Notes: generated by a model from the sequence alone, not told the origin. A stretch of DNA of 64,000 nucleotides from Litomosoides sigmodontis (GCA_963070105.1 OY718805.1:7536501-7600500); one strand, 5' to 3'; numbered from the stretch's first letter, positions 1-14,498 are shown. Numbers and translations: made by a program.

Positions 1-2685
1 GATTGGTTCATCACATTGACATTTGAGTAAAGGGTGCAGCCATCTCTTCCGGAATTGTCATTGTTAAAGCGATGGTGGAATTAAACTTAGAATAATATCC
101 ACTTGAACAAACAATTCATACAATAAAAAATACGTATGCAGCACTTTTAGCATGTAACATTGTCGTTTGATCACAGCATAGCTTAGTTCCGACTAATTTA
201 ACAAATTTAAGAAGGAATTTTAAGTTCGAAAAGATTGAGTTTTGCGAAATTATAACCAATTAGCATAATGTAACAAAACATTTCCTTCAATTAACTGTAA
301 TTACATTGCTTATTTACTTTAATAACATATTAATTATGTGATGTGATAGCATTCATGACAGTATTATTACTAGTATTAGTGATAGTAGCAGTAATAATAA
401 TAGAGGTAATATGGTACTGTACTAAAAAAAACTCTTTTCAATCAGTTTAAGTGTTGCATACTTGAGTGCAACGATGGAAATTAAAATAAACTGCCATATG
501 GTGATGCAACAATAACTTGTATAAGGGGCTATAAGTAATTGAAGAAGAAAACAATATATTTAATATGCTTTTTACTTCAACAAATTTCATTAAATAAAAA
601 GTAGTAACAAATGATTGTTGCAGTATGAAATTGCATATGCAAATACATCATAAGCTCCTTGTCTTTTCTGTCCTTTTTCAATGAAAAATAATACGTTGGA
701 TTTGCGCAAAGCAATTGAAACTTTGCTAAATTTAAAACTTCAAACATTCACTTTGTTATCTGTTAACATACATGAAACTATGCACAATTACTAATAACAA
801 AATTGTAAAATTTTGCGGCAGATCAGTTAGTATAATTGTATAAACAGCTAACAAGCAGTATTTATTATTTGAATCAACTGATAATATACAGGAAAATTAT
901 GCACTGTTACTGATAACGAAGCTCTATCAAGCATTCCGGAACGAACGTATAACTCTCCACCTTCGTTCAATTCAGTTTCGTATTTTCTTGGAAAAAAAAT
1001 TGAAACTGTAGAAGCGCAGTGCTTAAAATTTCCAAACTTCTACACACTATGTAACACTCTTTGATTTTCAAAATAATCCTTTAATGTGTTAGCTCTATGA
1101 AACCACTGGCAATCAACTACTTCCTACTAATACTATCTATATCGAGTATTAGTTCATTTTGTTACATAGCCTGTATTCTTAGCAACCTATATTCTCAAGC
1201 CTGTATTTTTAAGGTACATATTATTTATCTTATTCGATTAAATTCGTTGAATTTCCTTGAAGTTTGTTTTACTGTACGTTGTAGCACTACCACATATACA
1301 ATTATAAGTACAACAGCACACTATGCATAAATAAAGGAATGAAATTAGATGTTTCAATGAAATTAGATCTTTAAATTAGACTAGCTAGTGTTCAATGGAA
1401 GAGAATTGTTAGATCTTTGATTCCTTTACAGAAAGATTTGTGTTGCACTGTTTCAGATGACATTTCACACACAAGTATAGATCGTCAAGTCTTACATTTG
1501 AGATTGAATGTTGAAAGGCAGTTTTCCGCAATAAAATATGATGCAACAGTGGATGACTCATCATTAAGAAACATCAGGCAAAAAAAAACCAAGTGAACTG
1601 CTCTGCTTCTTTTAGCATCAGTTTTTTTTTTTGATATCAGAAATTGCTCATCCACATTGTCTAACTGTCCTCTCAGATTTACATTATCGTCTTTTCTAAA
1701 TTTGCACAGAAGTTTTCTGCCTCTCAAAAATTGAAATGCAAATTTTATTGCATAAAATAAAGCATCGCCAAGCATTGTAAAAACATAAATGCCACAAGCT
1801 ATCAATTACAATAGCTATCATTATGTTTTTGAAAAGATTCAGTCTAATTTCAAAAAATTACAAATATGAATTTGAATCGGTACGTGATGAAGCCTAAAAT
1901 GTTCATATGTTAGGAAAATATTAGCTACGTTGCCAATGAGTAATAGAAGAGAATTTATTGCTTTTTCACTGCCTAATTCAATTGCTTAAACTTCTCTGAT
2001 TACTATCTTCAAGTAGTAATCCAAATAAATTATGCTCTTCTTTGCACTACTTTTGAATTGAAATTTGCTTGCTTAAAATTATAGCAAATGTTTCTCAGGT
2101 AATGCTTCAGTAAAGAGGAGTGTGTTTAGCTTATATGCAAACAGCTTATTGGGAGCAGAATATCAGGAAGAGAATGTAAGCAGAATAATCAAGCACAATA
2201 TCATTAGCTGTTGGAGAACGCAGCTATCAAAAATCCACAACTATTTTTGAAAAAAATAAATGTTCCTGAAATTTCGTTATCAATTAATTACAGTTTTATG
2301 TGAGCGAAAGAAAATAAAATTCAGTAAAATCATATCTTTAAATTATTTTGTGAACTTGATTTAATTCATGAATGGGATTATCCCATGTTCTCATTTACAT
2401 TTTGACGTATACTACAGATATTAATTTGATTATTGACAACATACGGGTAGCTAAAAGATACTAACTAAAAAAGCTAAAATCATGTTGAAAAGACCGATTA
2501 AAGAGGGAGGTACAGAAAACAGAAAAAGAGGGGCGGAGAGAGAGAGAGAGAGAAAATTTCTTAATTCTTGGAAAAGGTTCGCAACCTAAAGAGAGTATGA
2601 ATTTTGTTTTAGATGTGATTATTCCGATAGTAATCGAAAACCAAAAAATCGGTCCAATTAAGTTAACAATTTCCTTACTGAGTAC
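1..2685. other. Gene-poor AT-rich flank
   Basis: No convincing coding exon was found on either strand. Because the ALP-like gene to the right is transcribed leftward, LIM-encoding exons of a longer isoform could lie here or beyond the left edge. I looked for the spaced Cys/His pattern of a LIM domain on the minus strand and did not see one. A short (GA)n run lies near 2536-2554. Confidence 0.5.
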
Positions 2686-5482
2686 TTAATCAACGGGTGT
2701 ACCACATGCGCGAGCTATTCGTTTGAAACTAGCACTTTGCATTGATGGAGACTTGTCATGTGCACTTTGACCTTCCTCTTCTGCAATCAGACGACGTGTT
2801 TCGGACTTTAGATAAGCTTCATCACCTTTCGATCGTTGCAATGATGGGCTAAAAAATATGTTGCAGAAACATATCGTTCTTTTTTTTTCTCAAAATAAAA
2901 GTGGAAATCAAAATTTTTTGCTTAATAATTTTCTATTCCCATTTTTTGAATGCGCAATTTTCAAGTTACACTCACGAAATTTTCAAAATCCACAAAATTT
3001 AAATTTTTTGCAAAATCCGCAAAATTTACTCAGTGCCGAAAAGTCCACCAGTTTGTTGAATATATTGCTCAGCAGCACTATGTGGTGAATACAAGTTCAT
3101 TGGAGAATTGTACTGTAGGTGGCGTACCGTTGCGTGCGGAGATAATTGACGTTCGGTTCGTGGTGAATGTTGAAATAGAACTCGTGCTGTAAAAAACGTC
3201 AAATAAGTCGGCATGATACGTTAGGATAGTAAAAAAAAATAATGCATAAATTTACGATAAAAATTTGTTATTAAATAAACGTTTATTTTATTGTAAAAAA
3301 TTAAAAATAATACCTAAAATGTATGTTATATTGGTGTCTGCTCACGTGTAGAACAATTTCACCATCACGTATCGTTCAACCGTAATATTTGCAAGCAAAA
3401 ATTCACTTATTTGTGCTTCTTGTAGCCTCTTTCTCACATAATAATGTTAAAAAAATTAAGGGATGATAAGAGGGAACTTACGTCTACTATCTTGGTACGC
3501 TGACTTTGAGGGAGTATTTCTCATCGGGCAGTGTCCACCACCAGAACCAGAAGAAGGATATCCAGCATCACTGTAAGTATTGATCGTGTCGACGTGAACC
3601 GGACCATAAATTTTGCCTTCCGCACCAGTTGTCACCTTATTGGTTGGTGTTATACGTTGAGCAGATGATGGAGTAGGGGTTCCAAGCGTTATGGGTACAT
3701 TACGTGGACCGGCTAGCGTTGACTCACTGGAAACGTTCGTTTTGAGCGTATTTTGGAAATGTTCGTTTTGGGTGTATGGAGATCCAGTGTTTGTCACGTT
3801 GGTAAATGGAGTAACTGGTTGATGGTTGAGACAGCGTGGACGACTCGAAAAACTTCCCTGTAATTTTTTTTTCCGTTTAAACGATTTGATTGAAACGAAC
3901 ATTTTATGTTTGAATGCAAACGCACTGTTAGGATATGCGTGAAATAAGTCTGAGCTAACACTGATAAACACATATTAGCTAATTCCACTACAGCGACACT
4001 TCACTTCTCTCAAAAAAAAATTTGAGTTTAATGATGAAAGCGCCGACCTCATTATTATTATTGTACAAAGATGAGCCGTATTTGGATGTTTTCGTCGCAA
4101 TTGGTACTTCATAACTCGATGTCGAATGCGATATATCTTTTCGTTCGTTCTAAAAATTATCTCTTTTTTTCACGCAAATATTTTAAAGTTCAATTTTATA
4201 GTTAAATTTTTTACCCTGTAATAATTGTAATTGACAGTTTGAGGCTTGATATGATCCACTGTTATTTGATTGTTTTTCTCCGTTAACTGCCATGGTAAAC
4301 ATGAGTGTTCGGTTACTTGTCTGAAATTTTAAATGATTATTCAATGAGACTTAGAAAATAGAGGATAAAGCTGAGCTCTTTGCATTCATCCAACTGCTTA
4401 ATCTATCTTAGCTGTGTTATTAGTAAATCATTCAGCGTGCATCGGAATTTCTGATACCTTCGCTTCTCATGCTTATCACTTCTAGCGACCTGTTTTGACA
4501 CATCCCAAAGTTGACTGATAGGAGGATCATATAACAGGTCGATAGGAGCTAAAAGTGTCAGCATACAATGCTCACGTAACTCAAAGATAAAATGTAATTT
4601 TAAAGAAGGCGAAACCTTTGCAGAAGCATGTAAATTTCGAGTGCAACGCTCTCCACGATACTTCTAGCCTCCTGAAGTGGCATCCCTTTCGCAACACGAC
4701 CGGAAAACTCTGTTACCGTATCGCCTATTTGCAATCCAGCTTTATCCGCCAAACTGTCCTTCTGCACCTACAATGTACAGAGATTTGCTTGTGAGAAATA
4801 AAAAAAAAAAAAAAATTAACACAGATTATTGTTTTATGATTTTTGGTATTTCAAATCTAATTGGCTTTAAGTAATCACATCATTTTTGCATTTTAAATTA
4901 AATTTCAAATTAGACCATTTTCTGAAGTTAACTTAATTAGCAACTTTATTTTATCAATTGAACTAAAAATAATTTAGATCACAAAAATGCATTTACAATC
5001 CATTCTTTTTCTAATTTGGATTTTAATTTTATAAATGGCAAAAAATAAGATTAGATCTGTTGGCAAGAATTATGCTACTGTATTATACAATAGTATAATT
5101 CCTACTGTATGTTCAGACTGATCATCGAAACTTGATATATATTTTCTTGGCAAAAATCGCAGTTCTTCAATAGATATTTAGTTAATACATAAGCTAAACT
5201 TAGTTATTGCTTAATTGGATGTGTATTGCTTCTCATCATAATTGTTTTACTCGCATATTTCTAGAAGTATGTCGTATAAATGATTCATTATAAGTTTAAT
5301 CGAAAATTTTTTAACTTCAAAAATAAATAATTAATTTTAAAAGGTGGAAAGAAGAGGGGAAATAACTTTTAACGCACAGTGCAAATTGTAATAGGCGTAG
5401 CACCTCCACCGGCTACAGTAAACCCCCATGGAATTGTACTGTTGCTTCGATTCATTCGTACTGTAATCGTCTCGTATGCCAT
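2686..5482 (-). CDS. ALP/Enigma (ZASP-like) PDZ protein, short isoform without LIM
   Basis: Six exons (5482-5378, 4767-4616, 4320-4215, 3857-3482, 3186-3030, 2848-2686) join in phase to a 352-residue protein. Residues 1-85 form a PDZ domain split over exons 1-2, with the carboxylate-binding loop PWGFTV and then KAGLQIGD. A Ser/Thr/Pro-rich linker follows. Exon 5 carries QYNSPMNLYS, the ZASP/ALP motif seen in alpha-actinin-binding PDZ-LIM proteins. The tail ends QSASFKRIARACGTPVD. Family members (C. elegans alp-1, vertebrate PDLIM and LDB3) sit at dense bodies or Z-discs and link actinin to other muscle proteins. This model stops before any LIM domain. A GT within the last codons (GCATGTG|gtacac) could serve as a donor to LIM exons to the left. 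The PDZ and ZASP assignments are seen directly; the muscle role is inferred from the family. The first exon's donor (gtgcgt) is not ideal. Confidence 0.85.
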
Positions 5483-8400
5483 TTTCTTTGTCTGTCATAC
5501 AGCTATAGACTTCAAGAACAAAAATATGTTGTTGTCGAAATTCTTGTGGCAATTTATGCATAAGTCAATACATTCTATCTTAGCTATTTGACTGAAATTT
5601 TGATTAAATTTTACTCTGCCAAAGTTGAAAGAAATTGCTAGCTCAAACTGAAATCTAATTTAGTAATTCAAAAAAAAAAATTGTCAAATAAGTTAACGTG
5701 CAATACACAATTAAATAAATGTAAATATATTATGCACGTATTCATGTTTTGCATAAATAAATTCATTTTGAAATTTACGTGACTCTCATATTTTTTTTTT
5801 AAATAAATTTGTAAATTTGTATTTCACTTTACATTTCTATAAAGCAGCAAGAACCATTCTATCGATAGTACGTAAATACTTAAAGATCTGAACAAGGATG
5901 ATATGTGATTGGGAGAAGGGAAAGAAATTAAATTTTAATCAACTATCAGGTAGAGGTAGATTGATGAAACTATGCTTGAGAGAGGACGAGGAAGGGCGGA
6001 CTGTACTGCGCTAATTGATTTATAAAATTTGCTCCCTTCTTTTTCAACAAATATTTTTGTAACAAAGTTTGCTGAACGTAATGATGGCAATCGTAGGCGC
6101 ACGAAAAATGTTTCAACGAGCAGTGAGAGAAGAAGGTTTGACGTAATTCAATGATCTTTCATTTGACAAAGCAAAATTCTGTTGTATTTTGGAATGTTTG
6201 CATTCTAACGTCAAAGATAGCAAGCATAGTAGTACACCTTCATAACAATCAATAAAGGATAATTAATTAATTATGAAACATTTGGAATTTAAAGAGTAAG
6301 TGCTAGTGGTAGATGTGAAAATGTACTTCAAATTAATTGAAGAAAACATTCAAACTGATAAAAAATTTAAAAATTCAAGCAAAAGTCAAAAATTTTCACT
6401 AACACAACAAATTTTTGTTATTTAACTTTTAAATTACTATAGCAAAGGAAAAATTTTAGTATAGTTTACAAAGAGATACTGTAGGTGGCAATTGTATTTT
6501 AATACTTTTAATTTAACAAAATTGCAAAGCTCTCAAATATTATTTTCAAATGGATTCTATAAAGCATTTGTGTCACTTTTTCCGTAGAAAATAACATGTT
6601 AGCTGAGTGAGAAAATAGAAATTAGAATTTTTAAGTAAAATATATTGAATATTTGAAACGAATTTGTGAAACAACTTTTTTTTCTAATTCTTTTCTTTTA
6701 GAATATCAGTCAGCAGAAGTAATATTTCTGAATATTTGAAACAACAGCTGGAAACATCTGTTATTAAAGGTCTGTTTTGCCCTCAAACATTCCAATATCA
6801 ATGAACGTTCCCCGAAATTTATGACGACTAATAAACGTTCAAGTTTTTGTTGGATAAAAATTCGATGAGTAAAGGAATACGACAATAAAAGAGTTTCGCT
6901 CATTCTGGCTGGCAGTTGACCGATGCTCTTCCATTTATTCTCCCTAATTCATAGCTCATTGATAATGACCTAAATTATAGTTCATTTAAGTATTGCAAGG
7001 AGAGAGGGAGATGGAGAATTAGTTTGAATTTTTCACTCCACCATTTTTCACTGATAAACAATGAATATCATCATCTAACGCAAATGACTCACCTTTGTAA
7101 TGCAATTAATTAATTAATTCTAAATCTTACAGTGTGATAGCTTAAAGAGATAAATAATAGGAAAAGAAGATACAGTATTATAATGAGCCAAGTGATACTT
7201 TCCGTTTGCACAAATTCAGGCAGATTAAATTCAATGAAGAAAGTGAAAAACGTTGAATGAGAATGAAAAGGAGGATTGTTTAACTTTTGTTTATACTCAA
7301 AGAATAATCAATCAACGCTAGTTTCTTTCTTTTTAATATTACAAAAAATTTAATTAAAAATAGATGAAAAATTGCTTTCGATTTGGAAAGAATAAAATTA
7401 AGGAGCTTTAGTCAGTCTTAAGCAAACTTCTTATTTGATAAGTTTAGAGTAGCAATTAGAGGAGGATAAAATAGCAAGAGAGTTAAACTGAAGATATATA
7501 CCTATCAGTCACCGCTCGAATATTCTTCACTGCGGTGTGGTCTTCCTCAAGTACACTTTTCATTTTTCAAACTGCACTATCAAATGAGCAACGAGATTCA
7601 GTGGCAATAACACGTGATTAAAGGTAGCATTTTCCCTTCTCTCTCTCTCTCTCTCCTTCTCTCTCTCTTGTACTTTTCATCATTTCTTCTGCCAAGGAAT
7701 GCATTAAACATTTTTGCTTGTTGAAAGATAAAAATAATCGAAACAGTGTGAAAGTTTTAAAACAAAAAGAAAAAAAACTTCCATTAATATTATCCAGATG
7801 AAATAGCTTTTAAATGATACGAAAATTTAACAGCCAATTTTTTTTTTGAACAAACATAAAAAAACAGTAAATGAACGGTGTAAAGTGAAATTTACATTTG
7901 AAATTTATTCACTCATTTTTTTATGGGATGAACTGTTGGACGTTGTTGGTATAACTTGAAAAGAAACAGTAGATCCCATCGTTTCTTCTGAACCTAACTG
8001 ACTTAAAGAAGTATGCAAAAATTTCGAATAGTGTAAAATTGCTTCTAAAATTTTAAAGAGGGTGTCATGAAAAAACTTTCGCACACCTTATTTAAATACT
8101 TTCAAGCACAAAATTAGCAAATGTTAACAATATCATTCATTATCATGCAGCAATTATCAGTGCAATATGATACTTTATGAATTACCAGCAAAAAATTGTC
8201 ACATTCTAACTTGTGCATATGAATAAATATGTTAAAGTTGGTACGTGCATATAATAATTCAAATTTTTATAGCAGTTTCGGCCGTTAATAAATAATGCAA
8301 CGATATTTGACTGCAATATTTCGCTGATCATTGTTTGAAATGATTTTCGTAATTTAATTTTATACAAAATTTTTTGAAGGGAAAACGAAACAAATGAATT

Positions 8401-10168
8401 GTATTAGTAAATTCTTTCCTTCCCTCTCTGCTGATCGGATGAAATTTGATAGGAATTTCGTACTGCGAGAAGACAACGAAGCATTCAGGCAACAGCAGCT
8501 AGCACTCACTCCACTGGTGCTGTCAGATGATGAAAGTGTAGATGTGGGTGGACATGTTAGAAGCTGTGAATACTTTTAAATTTGAGATGAAATGTATCGG
8601 CTCACTCTCTCTAACGGATCATGCATTTTCAACTCAGTGAACTACTACTCCAAATGAGCATGCATGCATTAAAAATTCCAAATGACAATATTTTGATTTA
8701 GAAAAAAAGGATGTATTAGGAATTAGCTTATAGCACTAACATATGCTTTACTTGTAAAAAAAGTGAAATTTTTCATTGCCACAATGGAAGTACTATTTTC
8801 CCACTTTCTGCACTGTAAATTGCATTTTCTGTCGTTTGGAAATTCATGATTGAATGAGTAATAAATGTCTTACACATCTCTTATAATAATTTAATATTTA
8901 GAGTGGGTTCACTTTTTCTTTGGAATGTTATTTTGAAATGATAACAATAGGGTTCATGTTGCAGCAACTCCTCATTTTGCGTGAACTGTTTATTGCCCGG
9001 TGTTTAACATCGAAGGGAATTTCATTCCATCCTTTACATTTCATTTGTTTGTTGAGATTGTGTGAAATTTCATAGAAGTGCAACTTGCCTAATTTTTATT
9101 GCTAAAAATTGCATAACACATTGAAAAGTTTCTGTATTATAAAGTTTTAAAGCCTATTAAAAAAATTGATTTGTAAGAGAAATGAAAAAAATTCTTTTGA
9201 AAAGTGTTTTGTACAATAAGAAAATACAGCACTGGAAGTATAACATAGTTGCTTTGAAGGATTTCTTTTTTTCTTTCGAATAAATTTGAAACTTCAAAGG
9301 ATACACCTTTTCATATGAATGTTTTTAATTAAAGTTTTCGAATTGCATAAGTTGTGCAGACTAACTTTTAGAGAACCTAATCTTTGTTATTTTTAAAATT
9401 TCATCCTGCTATAAGTTGCGAAGAGAAAAATGTTTTATTTTTATAGTTCTCGAATGCTAAATTGAAAGGAATGATGATTTATTAAAAGATAATATCAATT
9501 ATTCAAAATTAGAAAACAAAAAAATGAGAAAAAAGACTAAACATTAGTGATCGTGAAATTTCGTGGCAACATTAACAATCCATCCGCTCGTAATTCTTCG
9601 TCCGAATAGTTTAGCACTGAAGAAACTGGCGATGTTGCATGGATCTTACAAACGAATGGATTTGATGACAATTTCTGAGATGTGCACTATGCGCTCGCTG
9701 AAAACAGAAACTCGTATGAAAGTGAAGAGTCCTGACTTTCTTTTGAAAGTGAAAGTTTATGGGTAGTTTCATGAAGATTCACTTTTCGAATTAAAGAAAG
9801 AATTTTTCGAAGTTTTTGTTTCATTCGTAAAACTTTTCGAATTATTTCATTCATAAAACTACCCATACAATCAACGTGTATTTTGATGGTAAAGAAAGTT
9901 AGAAAACCGGTTTTTCGTTATATATCAAAATTGAAAATAGGGTAGGATGGCACTCACTCATTAAATGTAATTTGGTTTCCTTGCAGCAATTATTGAGATG
10001 TGAAGAAATCGAAAATCGAACAGTTTGAGGAGGTATTACAGATGTGTTTGAGCTGATTTAGTATCATCAAACTGAACAACTTTGCTTTCTTTTTAAATGT
10101 TAATTATAGCAGTAAAAACAGAAAGATGTAGCTGACCTGATGTGCGTTCGTCGAGTACAGATGATGAT
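5483..10168. other. Intergenic region without a recognised gene
   Basis: This AT-rich stretch holds only short frames. The best, 8394-8579 (61 codons) and 9563-9766, match no family I recognise and have no convincing splice partners. A (CT)n microsatellite occupies about 7639-7669. The region near 5483 probably includes the promoter of the ALP-like gene, but no clear element was seen. Confidence 0.5.
7639..7669. repeat. (CT)n microsatellite
   Basis: Nearly pure run of CT dinucleotides with one interruption, in non-coding DNA. Confidence 0.9.
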
Positions 10169-13100
10169 CTAGTAGTGTCGAATGGATCTGTTGTCCGTTC
10201 GGTGAATCGCACTGGTATGTCTCCTGTAAAATCATCCCATTTATCAAACAAATAAAGGATGATAACGAATGAAGCAATTTTCTAACTATATTTTGCAATG
10301 AAGAAAACTATGGAAGTAATTAAAAACGTGAATTTATTGCTATGAAAAAAGTCATTATAATTTAATCCACAAAGGTTATGGATGAACATACTGGAAGCTT
10401 GCATTGGCAATCGTGAATTTGCAATAACAGATGAAACGCATGGTGTACTCACTGATACGCTATCATTAGTACCGCTTTGCACTGACATTTCGGACAGTTT
10501 GGATTTAAGCATTCTGCTAAATATGCCTGTAAACATCTGAAACAGTTTTTTTTGAAGAACAATAACTCAAATTTGTTCATGAATTTGATAGTTGTTAAAA
10601 TTTTCAAATGAAAATTTTCAATTTGAAATGAAAATTTTAGAAAATATGATTAAAACAGGATCAACCGTTCGTGAAAAATATGTGAGCATCGAAGTGCTTG
10701 CAGTGAATCATTGTGAAAACCGTAACGTTGTCCGCAAAAATTGCAAAACAAATCCATTTCCTGCGTTAACAAAGCAACCATTCTTCTAGCCAATTCTTCA
10801 CTGTCTTTATCGTCCAGCTGATTGTAGAGATCTTGCAGCCTCAGATAGCATTTCATCATTGCGCGCTAAAAATGAAAATATTTCAAATTAAAAGAAAAAT
10901 CATTGGCTATGAAATAAATTTGTGTAATCCATTCAATAGAATGACACTCACTTTACATCCAATTGCTTTAGCTATCTCTGGGCATTTTTTATTGAGTTGA
11001 ATGGTCTGCAACAATGCTAATAGTATCGATGCATAAATTTACAAATCATTCCATAATATCGAAATAATTATCCAATTGATATTATTTTTGTATTAAAAAA
11101 ATTTCATACAAATTTTTTATAATTTTAACAACAAAAAAAAGATGATAATTTCATACATTAATATATATTACACTTGTTTTAAGTGATCATAGTCTACTTG
11201 TTAAAACAAATAAGTGTGACCTGGCATTCATATTTGCCAGTACAAAATGTACGATATTCCGAAGCTAACTTAGCCATGCTACCGAGAATCAACACTTTAC
11301 CCATGCGATCACTTGTTTCACGCATTATTCTGTATGCTTCTTCATAACATGACCAAATTTTCTACAATATTTCTTTAAAAAATTTTTATAGTAATAATTC
11401 TTGACGTTTCTTTTTGCAATTTAAAAAATAATTTAAAGTTGAATGTTATGATTTTTTTTTGGTGTGTGTAGTTAATAATGTCAAATTAATGACGAATCAT
11501 CCTGATGGAAAATTCTTGACTGAGGAGATTACAGTGAAAGTTTCCTTGGCTTCAGATTCACCCAAACGTCGACATACATTAGCTATGGAGCATAAGCAAC
11601 GAGCATAGACCGATCGATTGCCAGTTTCTTGAGCCAATTTCAACGCTTCCTGTAGAAATATTGATGATGACGATGCTTCGAATTCGATTGCTCATTGCTG
11701 TGTAAAGAGTTGTAGTAACTCAAGTGAGTCCTTCAAATAGAACATACAAAATGATTGCTAGATATAATGAAAAATGAAGTGAACATTTCCAAGCGTTTTC
11801 AATCTTTCTCACAGTTAAAAAAAATTTTATGTACTAGAATAATTTAAATTGTTGCAATTTAGATCTAAGAATGGAAAATATGGGAAAGAAAGGAAAAACA
11901 TACATCACATATTGCTCTCGCATTTATCAATGAACCATTTTTTTCTAGGATAACTGATAAGTGATAAAGTGCAACGCTACGATATTTCATATGCACATCA
12001 TTGATCGTTAAACCTTACAATATTACTAATGCATTTCGCATGAATAAAATCGCTTTCGATAAATCTCTAATAATTGCAATTTAGCAGTTACATTTCATAA
12101 ATATTACTCCCCCCAATTTAGTTCACTTTGAAACGGTAATTAAAATAAACTATCCGTTAACTTAATTATCAAATGAATTAAGATAGAATTTTCAATCTCA
12201 CAACACCATCAGCATGGCAATATTTACATCAATAAGCACAGGTAAACAAAATGATAAGAAAACCTGAGGAGTGTGAAGAGAACACCAAGTCCAGTAGAAA
12301 CTTGCAATTCCAGTAATCTATGAGCGCACTGATTAGCGACACACATCGCTTTTTTAAATGCTTCTAAACTTCCTTGAAATTGACTAAAACCAAGCTGTGA
12401 CAAAGCCATAACTATACATGTATAAAGTAAATACAAGGTACTGTCAGTTGAAATATTTCAATTATACAACTTTAATCTCAACCTGATTGAGTTGTTTGTC
12501 TCAAATTTCTTCATTTTAATCGATCTTAATAATATCATTTCTCATCAAATATTCGACTTTCCAATTCTCTCGCAATGCGTTTCACTAGTATATTATAGTA
12601 TCAAACAACCATTGACAATTACGGTTCTATCAATTACGGTTACTATCAAAGGTTACGGTTCCTATCAAAATTGCACAATTTGCAATTCTCTTTAATGATT
12701 TGCCATAAATAGCAGATATTAATAAAATAGTCTTAATAAAATAGGCATTTTTGTTGAGTGCTTAAACTATTCGAAATTATTTTCATAACTGATAAATTTT
12801 ATTACTACTACCCTTTATTTGTTCATTTTTTATCATAAGTTTACGGATAGAAAAAAAATGACTGATACCGAGATAATCATGACCAGGAGTTCTAGGATCC
12901 ATGCTTGAATGCTGTACACTAGTACGACTATAGTTAATTGCTTTACCGAAATCAACTAATTGTTCATACGCTCGCGCCAAGTTCAGGAATGCTTTACTTT
13001 TCATGAAACCATCTTGCTGCATATTTGCTAGTTCCGTTTGTTGCAAAGCGCACATCAACATTTGCCGATAATCAGTGGCATCACAATACGCTTGCGCTAG

Positions 13101-13487
13101 GTATCCAAGTGTTTAAAACGATCTTCTATATTTCTGCAAAACAATGAAAAAAATTTTCAAATCTAAGAAAATAAAGTTTAATTGGTCCATCAGTAATATT
13201 TTTTTAGAAATGATATTGACGGAAGTCTTGAATAAGAATGACGAGTCATATAAAAACTGAAAATTTGTAAGTATTTGCTGAACAATCAATTAAAGCTTTT
13301 CTAAAATTAGTTTTGAAATATTTATAGCATTTTTAATATTAAATAAAACAAAGTGATTGAAAACAGTGACTTACGTAAGTTTTCGGAGAGCAGTTCGCCA
13401 GCGAGCAATAGCTTGCTGATGGTGTCCCTGATGATGATAAAGCTTGACACCGGAATGCATGTGATGCTTGCCGATACGTTGACCCAT
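10169..13487 (-). pseudogene. Rapsyn homologue with two apparent lesions
   Basis: Ten exons align with rapsyn, the peripheral membrane scaffold that clusters nicotinic acetylcholine receptors: 13487-13375, 13133-12869, 12411-12264, 12066-11904, 11649-11533, 11361-11221, 11005-10952, 10865-10666, 10536-10453 and 10223-10169. I chose the start MGQRIGKHH because it matches the rapsyn N-terminus with its myristoylatable Gly2; an in-frame ATG 11 codons upstream also begins Met-Gly. TPR-like helices fill about residues 10-330. A RING-H2 finger lies at about 375-425 (CNFCGQ, then [15 protein letters not shown], then CPKCQC). The length of about 446 residues is near the vertebrate 412. Two lesions interrupt the frame. 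One base appears to be missing in exon 2 near 13111-13119, between DRFK and LGYLAQAY. An in-frame TAA sits in exon 4 at 12015-12017. All other splice phases agree. It may be a true pseudogene, or an intact gene with assembly errors. Confidence 0.8.
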
Positions 13488-13520
13488 CGATACCCAATTC
13501 TTCTCGATTCTAACACCCAT

Positions 13521-14400
13521 TAGAAACGTTAATGTGACCTCGGAAGCAACGAGTAATTTCTCATTCTTTTCGTCTGAAAAAAAAAGGATGTTGCACAAAA
13601 ATGTATTTTCATTTCTATTTTTATTTACAATGACAAATAACTATTTCAATTATATTCTAAAGTTTCAAACTTTGCTGATTAGGAGAAATTTAGATGATAC
13701 TTTTCCCTTGCAGTATTTAAGAACTAATTTCAATTTATTTGATTTCAATAAGTATCTGCGATAGAATTCAATTAATTCATCCGTGAACTTTAAAGTATAC
13801 TTAAGGTCACAGTGAATGTGAAAGTGGTGTCAATCAAGATATTTGATAAGGGAGGAGGTACCAATCGATATTTCTTAACGTTTTTCCACCCTTAACTAAT
13901 TCATTCTTGTATCTTCTGTTCGAAGCGCGTGTGCGTGTGTGCGTGCGTGTGTGTGTGTGTCTCTCTATGTTTATATACAAATGCATTTGTAAAAAAATTC
14001 AAAGAATAAATATTGTGAATTCTATCGAACAGGTAAACAAACAATTCCGTATTATCAGAACCTATGAGTGGCACAATTTATCAAACTGTAACAAAGAGAA
14101 GTTACTGACAATCGATTAGTCACATTAGCAATCATAAATCATTGCATGTAATGTTTGATCGTTTAATTAGTTAGAGCTAATTTGTCACTAACTACTACAC
14201 ACCTAATTTTGCCAATTGTTTTCAAATCAATTGCTACTTCAATAAGAAATATTGCTTGTATTTTGTCGTCAGAGGAATGTGTCATCAGAATGCATCTCAC
14301 ACTCATATCAGACAGTCTAAAAATTTGGAGATGAAGAATCATCCATTACATTTATTATACGTGTTTTCATGGATTTTTAAAGACACTAATTAATAGTGAA
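13521..14400. other. Spacer between rapsyn locus and zinc-finger array
   Basis: No gene seen. A (GT)n tract at about 13926-13961 is the only notable structure. Confidence 0.6.
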
Positions 14401-14491
14401 TTTTTCTTCGACCTCTGCCATCTCCTAACTCATTCCATTTTTTTCGGAAGCAGAATTTATTAATCAAATTACTTCTAAGCGCATTTCATTG

Positions 14492-14498
14492 TATAAAT
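14492..14498 (+). promoter_or_regulatory. TATA-like box of zinc-finger unit 1
   Basis: TATAAAT lies about 340 bases upstream of the putative trans-splice acceptor and is kept in all units. A role as core promoter is an inference. Confidence 0.3.

Noticed and set aside
8394..8579. 61-codon frame with ATG
   Set aside because: Reads plausibly (LREDNEAFRQQQ) but has no neighbours that join in phase and no recognised homology.
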